Shown in pieces: positions 21,101 to 33,100 of a DNA stretch of 64,000 nt. Made by a program: the position numbers and the translations under genes. A model generated the notes under the pieces. It was not told the DNA's origin, ran no database searches, and saw nothing but the letters and a program-made list of their open reading frames with translations. The DNA lies in assembly GCA_002633025.1 (NCBI GenBank), contig NMRB01000105.1:2153-66152 (forward strand), written 5' to 3'. Source of the stretch: Notospermus geniculatus. Its lineage: Eukaryota > Nemertea > Pilidiophora > Heteronemertea > Lineidae. Positions within the stretch are counted from its first letter, which is position 1; every line of letters begins with the position of its first letter.

Positions 21101-24100
21101 AATTTTCTCGGACAATGTATCATAGATTTGAAGTATTGGAGCAGAGGTGCAGAGTCTCTTCAGTTCATCAAAGGCTTTCTGCTGTGTGTGCTCCCAGTGG
21201 AAGTCCACATCTTTCTTGGTGAGCTGGCGCAATGGCGCATCTACAGTGCTCTTATTTTCCAAGAATTTACTTACATACTGTATTATCCCTAGGAAACGCC
21301 TGACATCTTCCTTTGATTGTGGAGTTGGCATTCCTGTAATTGCTCTTATTTTGTCTGGGTCTGGGCCAAGACCATCCTTTGTGACCATGTGGCCACTGAA
21401 TTTGACCTGCTCCTTGTCAATCTGAGATTTGTCGAAGTTGAACTTGACATTGTTCTTCTCTCCGCTTTGTGCAACTCTATCCAACATTGCATCGTGCTCT
21501 GCCTGGTCTCCACCTATCAGAATATCATCCATGATGCTTGCCGCCCCTGTACCTTCCAAGATTTTATCCATGATCTTCTGGTATATTTCTGGTGCTGATT
21601 TTATTCCTTGAGGAAGGCGTAACCACCGAAATCGTCCAATCGGGGTATTGAAGGTTGTCAGTAGGCTGGATTCGTAATCCAACGGGATCTGTGAAAAACC
21701 CGCTTTTGCATCTAGGACTGAGAACTTGGTTGCGTTTGGGAATTTCGCTACCACTTCCTCCACTGTTGGGATGGGATAATGCTCTCTCCTGATCGCTTTA
21801 TTAAGATCTTTGGGATCGATGCAGATTCTGACTTTGTCTTGTGAATCTTGGAAGTAATTACTTACCGGACTTTTGCAACTTGAAAGTGAAGATAGAAACG
21901 CCAACATCATTAGTCACATTCGCTGTGTACTCCCCATAGTCATCAACGCTAATGGACTCCTGGCTCAATGTGTAAGTTGTGTCATTCTCTTTAGATGCAC
22001 GGAAACCTTTATCAGTGACAGGGTTGTTGTCTTCGTCAATCCATGTAACATTGGTAGGAGGGGGGTTAGCAATCACATGGAGGAAAAATGTCATGGATTC
22101 ACCCAGTTTACTTGCCACTCTGACAACTTCAGGGAAATCAGGATTCCATTTGGCTTTGTCTGAAATGACAACAAAAAACAACATCACATCTGGAGCAACG
22201 TGACTGAATTTGGAAATATGCTGCATATCGTGATTGATTTACGATGGTGGAGTTCTGACAAGTTGCATGTCCAACCTACATGTAAATGCAGCCGCGGACC
22301 TGGGGAGGGGCACAAGTCCCCCCTTTGGCCAAACAAATCTGTAAAATTGACAGTGAAATTCTGAAATTTGGAGTAAGTACATGTAATGTACCGGTACCCT
22401 TAGAGCTTATATTAGAGCTTATACTGGTCCCTGCACAACCACGAGCAGTCAAGGATCATTGAAGATACCCTTCCAGCATCTACAAATTTCTTGCAAAGCC
22501 ACAAACTATTGGTGATTCAAGAGAAGTGCGATCGGAAGGGAGAAATGTACCAGGTAAGTACACAGTGATATCTGCAAACCGGACGAAAAACAAGGTCCTG
22601 CCAAGATTTGTGGCCTGGGCTTCCCGCTTCAGACACTCAAACTACATGTATGCCATTGTTTGACCAACTAACGATGACAATTATAATTACACACACACCA
22701 ATGTACTTACAGAGTATGTCCAAGTTTAGAGTGGCATCAGCAACACCACCTGGTGAGTAGTTGACAACTCGACACCGGTAACGTCCAGTCTGGGTGTACT
22801 TGATCGCTCTCACTGTGTGAATCCTTGATATTTCATTCTGGATTTCTTTATTGTTGTAATACCATGAATATCTATATGTAGCTGGATTCCCACCACTTGC
22901 CTCACAGGTCAAGGTCACATTATCTCCTTCTTTCACGGGTTTAGGGTTCGATGACAGAGATGCACTTGGTGGATCTGAAAAGAGTCAATGCTACATGTAG
23001 CATCATTTTTATGATTCAGTATGGAACGGAACCTGACATTGAATGACATCGCCAACCCATGACATGAACTCTGTACGGCACACTTTGTCGTCAACATCAG
23101 CATGGTGGACTGCTGGTCAAAAGTGATGGCACAATGAGCCACTGAACAAGGTCAATATGCAGGTACAAGTTTCCACCTAAACTGACACGTGTATGGTATA
23201 TACAGTGGAACCCCGGTAACACGACCACCCACGGGACAGACCCAAAGTGGTCGTGTTAGCGGGGTGGTCGCCTTACCGAAATCGGCCTGATGAGTGCCGA
23301 TCCAGACCGAAGTAAACTGAGTGTCATATTTTCTTTTTTATCCATGTTTCGTTTAATAAACCAGACTAGACCATTTCCAGCCTGGCCTGATACTAGAAAG
23401 CAGATAGCCCACTGACACTGTGATGACTAGGATGGACGACCGGCAGGTGTGGAAATAGTGAATTCCGTGTAAATATTGCGCCTGTCTATCGGTTAGAAAT
23501 TTCTCCTGAATTATATTACATTACCGGTCGATTATTACATTATCGGTTGGACAGGGTGTTGATAATGTAATAATTTATTACATTATTACATTATCGGTAT
23601 TTATTACATTATCGGTTGTAACAGGCCTGCCTTTTATGACTGCTGACCGCAAACATCATGCGCATGGCTTATGCCACGCATTAATTGGTCCTGTTTGGTA
23701 CACACACGCTGCTGACTCGCCTTTGTTTGATGATCAGATCCCTAATTAGGTTGTGAGTGGTCGTGTTACCGAGGTGCTAATTGCCGCTTGGGACAGTCAA
23801 AGCTGTGGTCGCGGTCTGGATAGCGGGGTGGTCGCGTTAGTGAAACTCTCCAAAAGGAAATAAAGAGAAAAACAATCGGGACAATTGAAAATTGGTCGTC
23901 TTTCCGGGGTGGTCGCGTTATAGGGGTGGTCGCCGACCGGGGTTCCACTGTATTATCAGATTTTGGAATGTTCAGCGTAGACATAAGATTCAAACTCTTT
24001 AAAAATGCTGAGTTCAACATTACGATACTTACAGTATACAGTGACTGTAGTGTGAGCCACAGGATTGGAACCTTTGTTCATCTTGCACTGAAACACGGCC

Positions 24101-27100
24101 TGATTATCAGCTCTGTTGGCTGTCACTGTCAAAGTACTTCTTCTTATCTTGCCATTGTAATCAGCACCAGTCGTTGTAGATGATATCCCAGAAGTCAGTT
24201 CCCCCCATGAGTTCTCTCCCTCTCTCTTCCTGTAGAACTCAATACCAGCGGCCGGGTTGGCACTGTCTGTCTCACACACAATTTGAAACTGTTTCTTCTC
24301 AATGACTGGCTTCAGTGGTTTACCTGTCATTGTTATCTTTGTGGAATTGACTGAAGCAGACAGAAAAGAAACATGAGAGACAAAATCAAATCAGTAAAAC
24401 ATAGAGTAACGGGAACAATACATGGAATATGAAGTGGTACAAATCGGTGAACAATTTTTTCTCTATTAGTATTGAGTCACCGCCCAGTGATCATAAAAAG
24501 ATCAGCTCCAAAAGGGGTGGATCCACCGTTTTAGAAAAGAGGGGGGCGCACCGTGCTAGAAACATTGAAATCTGTGGTGAATTTTAATGAGTTGCTCCAA
24601 ATTTCAGAACTTCATGGTCAATTTTACAGATTTGTTGGCTGAAAGGGGGCATGCGCCAGGTGCGNTCTGTGTGGTCAGCCCCCTGGGCTTTCATACTATT
24701 AGTATACAGATTTTGTTACATACACTGGACGTTGACTGTTGCAGTCTTTCTAAATGTCGTCGTTGAAGCATAGGTAAAAGTACAGATGTACTTGGCTCCG
24801 TTATCCTTCCTGTTTGTGTCCAGCTTGATATCCACGCTGACGTCCTTCCCTGAATTTGCTCGATTAGTCACGCTGGGTGAAACAGTGACATCAACCTCTG
24901 TAGACCCTAATTTCTTCTTCACCGACACGGAGACGGCCGGGTTGCTACTGGATGTTGTACGACAGGTGATGGTCTTGGATTCTCCTTCTCTGACAGTGAT
25001 GCTGGTCTCGGACAGATGGATACCATCTGGGGGAACTGGAACGAGGAAGTAAAGCAAGTGGTCGAGTAAGAACAAGTTCAACATCACTTGTCATCTCTCA
25101 TTTGTAGTTTTTCCTGGAAAATCCTATTCACCATATGACAGAGAAAAAGTCAGATTTTCCTCATTGGAAATTCAGCTTAACGCACTTATCATACTGTACA
25201 TCCTCAAAATATGAAGTAAAACAAGTACAGATATAAGTACCTGTCACCTCTGAACTGTGTGCGTGCGTGCGTGTGTGGACCATTCACACATCACAGGAAT
25301 CTGTTCTTATACACAAATGTTACAGGAAGAGGTCAGTTGAGGAGCATCTTTGATTATGGAGATACCAGGTCCAATCCATTTCCCTTCTGACTGACCAACC
25401 GTGGCTCAGAAATTATTCCCCACTGCTATGATTCTGTCTTTTGGAAATTGGGGTACACTCATTTTGGCATACCAAGTTCAGCAGTTTGACAGTTCAGTGA
25501 TTTCAAACTGCCGGAGTCTCTGTTTAAAATACTGTTGCTTAGCACTTTCTTGATAACAGAACTTACAATAAACCGTGATGGTGACGTCTTTCTTGAAGCT
25601 GGTCTTGTCAATCTTACACTCATACTTGGCTTGGTTGTCCTCTTTTCTTGCCGTGAATGTCAGCTGACTGATGTAGATGGTACCACCATCTGAGGCTTTT
25701 CGTGTGTCTGTAGTGACACCAGATGTGATCTGCTTGCTGTTCCTGTACCATGACATCGTCTCGGGGGACCCAGAGTTACTGCTGTCTGTCTCACACTTGA
25801 TGGTGACACTACCACCAGCAGTGACAGGGGTGTTTGGCTTGTTGACCATCTTCAGTTCTGTGGCCAACCCTGTAAATATAACGATCTATTAAGCTGGGGA
25901 AGGGTTCGTGACTTCGTCCTTGGAATACAGTACAGGTCACAATTGACATTCCTACGGCTTCACGTAAGTTACTCGCAAGGTACGCGTAACTCATGGCTTT
26001 GGTTTCGCATAACTCACTGCGTAACTCGCCAAAATCGCGTAACTCGCCTCGTAAATCACTGCGTAGCTAGCGAAATTTGTGTAACTCACCTCGTAAGTCA
26101 CGCGTAACATAGCTCGTGAGTTGCTGCGTAAGTTACGTGTGACTTACGCGTAACTTACGCGAATTTAGGGATGTCAATTGTGACCTGTACTGTAGGTGTG
26201 AATGGCAGCATCAGCTTGACTCACCACAGTTTCTGACACCCTACAGAATGAGGACCAGCAGCACACAGTCACCTTGTTTATTGATCGGGTTCCAGGCCAC
26301 TCTTAGGATCATTACAGTGCAAATTCCAGGTGCAGTTGCACCTCATTTGATATGAAGAGCAACCAATCAGTCATCTCAGATAGTCTAAGAAATCTGCCAG
26401 TGACACTGACATAGATAAGGACACGATTTCTGTCACTCTGAAATATACCGTACATGTACACTTACCCATTAATCATCAGCAGCAGGTTTTAGAACCAAGT
26501 TCTTAAAATCTACTCCATGATTAATATACTAGTAGTATGGACACATTTGAATTCATACACTCCAAACTGTAAAGTTTTCTATGTACCTTTGTCAATACCT
26601 CTAAAGTTAAAGGTGTTGAAATATGAAAGTATTTATACATGTACGGTACTTACACTCGACGTTCATGGTAGTATCTGCTTCTGTAGTGAACTCATGTCCA
26701 TTGAGACCAAATTTCGATTGACATCTGACTGTGACCCCATTCATATTCTTGGCTGCTGTGATTGATACATCACTGATCCTGATCTTCCCTCCATATGTCC
26801 CAGTACTCTCTGATGGTGAAATCCCTGTTGTGATATCATGCCATGACGATGGTGTATTTTCTGGTGTGGACCTATACCATTTAATACTAGTGATGGGGTT
26901 ACTCTCATCTGTCTCACACCTGAATGTCTTCACCTGTCCCACCTGGACAGCAGCTGTTGGGTTGTTAGTGAAGAAGACTTTGGTGTTGGGGACTGAAATG
27001 AGAAATAAGGAAAGAGATTAGACAATGACAACTAATCTAGAAGATATAACTTACTTGGTTGGAAACTGGGCTTCAATTATAGTCCTCCAACATGTCCAAG

Positions 27101-30100
27101 CTCGTTGGTCAGCTGTAATGCATTTTCAGATTGTGTCCAATGAGTTATAATTCGACCTGAAGAATTCCAGCGCACTACTTGTCAACCTCATGTATGCTTA
27201 CTAAACTCATGTTGGATGACTGAAACGAACGTCTTTCAAGTCAGTTTGACTGCATCAGTGAGGTGTTTTTAGATAGTTCTAAGTCAACGCAGATAAAATT
27301 GTCATTGCACTGCAGAACAGATATGGTATGGAACAAGTTATACAATATGAATAGAACATTTACTAGGCCAGCTCTGTGATGTTATGAACATCTTCATGAT
27401 AATATCTTTCCAACAATACCTTCACCGCCTCACCATGAGTCTCAGTCAGGTTATTCTCGCCAGAGGGACATCCTATCAAAGAAGCTATTCATCATAATAT
27501 TCTTTGAGCTCAAATCATATCATAAAACCAGTCAAGCATTCATTCAATCCTTTCTAAAAGAACTTCCCTGGTGTTCAATTACAATCTTTGGAATGTGGGC
27601 CTCAGAGTTGGCAGCCGTTTTAATGAACAACATTTCAAGCCAAACAAGAATCAAATGATTTGTACCGGTATTCAAAATAATTGGGTAAAATATCAACAGG
27701 GATCGGCGAACTCGGTCAAGTGTTAAAGGTAAAGTGAATGTACACAATTAAAATATTTGAATAACATACTGGTGCCGGAAAAATCTATTTTGAGAGATAC
27801 ACAAAGGATGACACAGATCGAGGTTGGGGACAAATTTTCCTTGGGGACGAATTTTCCTTGGGGACTAATTTTCTGGGGACGAATTATCCTTAGGGACGAA
27901 TTTTCCAGGGACGAATTTTCCAGGGATGAATTTGGGATGTTGCTGAATGATCAACAAGGGCTGTCAGTTTGCCCCTGCATTGATCTGCCACTGTTTACCT
28001 GTTACGTAGTACATTTCAGTTACTGAAATGTGCAGGTTCACTGCAAACGCAACATACAACATTGGGTTTTTCCTGGACTGCCTCACAATTGGAAGATGTC
28101 AGGCCTGATTACTGAGGTGAAATTGACGAACAGAAATGAAGCAAAACAAATTCTAAGCAAATCTTCGCCAAGGTGGACCTCTCTTTAGAACACACATTAT
28201 TTATTGAAGAGTGACAGTTGCTGTCCTTTCAAAATATTTTTTGATTACACGAGTCAAAATGTACAGAAATGACCAATTTGGGACTGCCTTCAATACCCTC
28301 CTGGCAGACGTGGCCACAACAGTGACTGCCTTTTGAGGCGAGCTGTTTTCCTTGGGCCCCTCGTGAACAATAGGAAATCTATTGTTCACGAGGGGAGAGG
28401 AAACCTATTGTTCACGAGGGGCCCAAAGAAAACAGCTCGCCTCAAAAGGCAGTCACTGCCACAAAACGAGAGTTTTTATTTTATCGTCTCATCTGAGGAA
28501 TGAGTGCGCCATGTGCCTTTAAGAAAACCTAACTAGGCCAGTCTTTGAGATTTATTCAAAAGTTTGATAATGGACAGGGAAGTTAGACGATATCAAAGAA
28601 TACTGAAAAAACATCCTTTTTGTGTGGTGTGTCTGAAAGCACCAAAAATAGGCCTATATATGAATAGTCTTTGTCCTGGGTAGGAGTAATGCTTATTCAA
28701 ATATTATTGTCTGACCAGGAAGAAACCGTGGATAGGTAAACAATCATACCTTCTATGTAGGCCTAGGCCTTGTTTATCTAAGTGGGCAAATATCAGGCAG
28801 TGAGGCAGAACCGATGACCTAGATCCAATGTGAGGACAGTCTTTTGTTAAACATGTTAAATGGGCACTCGGCCAGTTTTTTGTTACGTATGTAGGCCTCT
28901 CTTTGTACAGTGATATTCCCCTGCAGAGTGGTTTTAAGAATTGACTTAATCCTGATGTGGGCTGATCCAGAAAGTTTACCCATTACATTGTAAATGGGTG
29001 TTCCAAAAATGTCATGAGGCCATGATCCTCTTGGTTTGTTGACTCACCAGAATCTAGCCTTCTATAATCTGCCAATGATTCTTTCAAGGGACAGTTATTA
29101 TTAAGGCTATACGGTTGTTGTCGTCCTGGGTAAACCTTAATCTTACCCAGCACCAAGCTGGGTAATCCTTTTTCTTACCCACCATCTTCCTGGGTAAATT
29201 TGAGGTACGCAAATCTTACCCAGTTTGAAATTGTTGCAGTACAGTACACCTCGGAAGCAGGTATCTACGTGGGGCCAATTTCAAACTGGGTAAGAGTTGT
29301 GTACCTTAAGTTTACGCAGGAAGATAGTGGGTAAGAAAAAGGATTACCCAGCTTGGTGCTGGGCAAAATGAATTAAACGACAATAACCGTTTCAGCATTA
29401 AGAGTGATCAACCAAGGTCTCCAAAGAGATGATTAGCCGTATCACTTTCCTTCCTTAACCCACTCCATACTGTAAAATTTACTCCACCCTGCTACCTCCG
29501 CAACCTACACCCCCACATCAGGCACCACTTCCTGATTCTGCTGCCTCTGGATTTTAGCAGGTGGTAAGATGATATACATGTACTTACATGTAACATTGTA
29601 TGTTTCTGAGTTTGATTTCATTGTCCAAGCTGATCCAGAGAGCGTGGCCTCACAGTCACAGTAGTACACAGCCTGGTTGTCTTCTTTAGCCATCATCCTC
29701 TCCTGACCTTGACCGATCTCCACACCCTTGAAATAGATCTTCAGGGGTGGAGTGGGTTTACTACCTGTTGCTCTACATGAAAACGTGTCTGTCTCACCTA
29801 CATGTGATGATGTCTTCCCAGAGGAGACGACCAGAGAGTCAGGCTTGTCTGAAAGAACAATTACAAATATCAAAGTCTATTGAAAGAGTTTTTCTGGTTC
29901 AAAAGGCGAACCAAAGTAGCCTATTAAAATGAGTTTCACACACCTGTAACTTTGTTCCCAGAAGAGCTACAGACCTGGAAATGTGACCAACCCCAGGTTG
30001 ACCTGAGCTACAAGATGGAATGAAAATTTCAGGTCTCCAATATTGCAACTGAAATTTTCAGTTTGCACCTGCTTGGTCACATGATATTTGCTGATATCAT

Positions 30101-33100
30101 GGCAAGATTTGATAGGCAAATTTGATAACATGAGATAAATCAGAACCTGGTGATGGTGGGTGGAAGCCTAAAACCTTCACCTAGGCCTACACCAAGGTTA
30201 TCAAGGATGACCTTTCAAATTATGCAATGACCTTTAAGGTCCGACATCAAGGTCAAAGGCAAACAGTTCCAAAATGCGAATCTGCTCAGAATTTCAGGAG
30301 AAAACTAATTGGAGCCTGCATTAACCATCTCCTATAGGTTTAATCAAGGATGCCTGTTCCAGTTATGCAATACTTCTCAAGGTCAAGAGGCCAAGGTCAC
30401 ACTCCAGCTCTAGAGTAGTAAACTTCTCATATCTTCAACTGGAAATTGGCTAGTGGTAGATTGGCCACTGTCTTCAGGATCGGAAACCACTGACATCACT
30501 CCGATGTCCTTTTCCTGATGTTTGTGGTTGGTGTCATATGGTCAGTGCCCCTTCAGAGGCACAGATTTTTTGGCTATCATATCAACTTATTTATCATCTC
30601 AAATGTTTTGTGAGAAAATACTTACAGTATACAGTAAGGGTCTTTTCACTGCTTGCAGCAGATAAGTCACCATTTCTTGCTACACATTTGTAAACTCCAG
30701 CACTATCCATCTGAACCTTAAAGTCGTAACTTGATGATGTTGTCCGTTTGGCATTATCCTTGCACCAGTTGTAGGTATCCCCGGGTGGTGAGGCTACACA
30801 CTTCAGATTGAGTTGAGTTCCTACCAGAACTGGTCCAGAGGGAAAACCTGTTATCTGGGGTGTGCCTGGTTGGACTGAAACAAGATTGAATTATCATTCT
30901 GGTAAGAAAATCTGGTGCAGTGCCTTGCAACAGAGCTCGAATGTCACATGAGAGTTAGCAGACTGAAGAACTGATTTTAGATTTCATGAAGCATCATAGT
31001 ACCGGTACCCTTACCTGAAATACTGTCACGGTATGAGATCAATAAAGAAGCAGTCATATTGATAATGTGACAAAATCATTATGTGTTTTCTGACCACAAA
31101 AATGATAAAAACAAATTATGGACAAAATTATATTAGCCAGAACACTGGTAAAACTAGACATACAGTGATTGCGAGCAATCACTAATTATACCCCCGCTGT
31201 GGCGCCATAACGGTCCTCGTGGCTCAGGTGAAAACTTGTTATTGAGGGCAGGTGATAATGAAATGGGCAGGAGAATTTTTGGGAAAATGTCATTTAAGGG
31301 CGAATGAGCACAGGGAGTGGTTTTTAGTAACACAAAGGTTCCTTGCAAAAATATAGGGCTCCAATTTCACGAATGGGTAAAATAAAATTCTGTTGGCTCC
31401 TTTTATACAGCCACTGCCAGGCTACTATTTTTCCTGTTTTTGACCAAGAGTATCTGTCATTTGGAGTGTTGTACTCCATCAGCAGTTGATCGAGACCCTG
31501 TTTTGGCTGCACTTATTTTTGGTCCAGCTGGACCTCTGAAATATGGTTGTTGTACTGGCAGTGTGGCAATTTTGATTTTGGTTGTTGGTAATTGTATGGC
31601 TATAGAGAAGACCTTCACTTGAAGAACGTGTGTGGAGATCAATGACAGAAAATGGTACACCGTAAGAGCTCACCACAGGTGAGCTAATGAAAGCAATCCC
31701 TACAGTCGTTTTGCCTTAATTGAGCGGAAACCGAAATCAAGATGGCAGCCAAGGCGGCCATATTGGATCCGCTAGGAGTCTGATTTTCTAAAGGAACCTT
31801 CCTATGGTCAATAGGAATCTACCACATTAAAACGAAAGCAATCCTTGCAGTCGTTCTCCCTTAAATGAGCGGAAACCGAAATCAAGACGGCAGCCATGGC
31901 GGCCATATTGGATGCGCTACGAGTCCGATTTTCGAAAGGAACCTTCCTATGGTCAATAGGAATCTACCACGTTAAAACGAAAGCAATCCCTGCAGTCGTT
32001 CTCCCTTAAATGAGCGGAAACCGAAATCAAGACGGCAGCCATGGCGGCCATATTGGATGCGCTACGAGTCCGATTTTCGAAAGGAACCTTCCTATGGTCA
32101 ATATGAATGTACCACGTTGAAACGAAAGCAATCCCTGCAGTCATTCTCCCTTAAATGAGCGGAAACCGAAAGGTGAACGCACACACGCACGAACGAACGA
32201 ACGAACGAACGAACGAACGAACGAACGAACGAACGAACGAACGCACGAACGAACGCACGAACACACGCACACACGGACGAGTTGAAAACAGTATACCCCC
32301 ACCAACTCGTTGGCGGGGGTATAAATATTTTGTTATTGACGTGGTTCTCTCACCTCGTACAACAATTTTCACTGGATTACTCCCACAAGATAGACCAGTA
32401 TCTGTACAAATCCAGTAACCAGAATCAGAAGTCTGAGCGTTGGTGACCTGGAGGTTGTATGTTCTAGATGTGGAGCTTGGCTTACTGCAACTACTCCAGC
32501 TGTGGCGTGAGATGGGTGGACGACATCCTAGACTGTTAGCTGTTGCTACAGCATTGACTGTAGAGGAGCCTGCACTTCTCTTTGTCCATGTAACAGTGTA
32601 CCCACTTGGATCATGTGGATTAAGAATGTAACAGTTGACAGTGAATGTACTTCCAACGGTAGGGTTGGGTGGTGAAACACTAACTGTGTAGAGAGAACCT
32701 GAAACAACAGAGAAAGATAACACATCAGTTTAAAGATGCTAGCATTTGTTGTAAGCAGTGAGTGGACTTTCATCCCTTGTAGAGACTGGTTTCAGATCCA
32801 AGACCCAGCATTATATTCATCATGTCCTCAACGGTCACATCTTCCCGTGCTTGACTACACCTAGTCTCGCTTGGCCAGACGCTAGCCTACGTGCTCACCC
32901 CTTTGGTAAGTCATACTCCGCGTCTGGCTCTTTTAGAGATTAACAGTCGTGAAGTCCGTGTGGTGGCAGCACTACTCATTTCGCTTAGTTTTGCAAAATT
33001 TCCACGGCAATTATTATGAGTGAGAAAGCGTGGTGATTGGCAGGACCCAGTGGAGTGCCATCTAGTGTGTTCACGGCTTTTGACTACACCGTGAAAAGAA

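Noticed and set aside
32151-32353. SFVR-repeat extension of the Ig2 frame.
   Set aside because: The Ig2 exon has a good donor at 32353; the extension is the (ACGA)n microsatellite read through.
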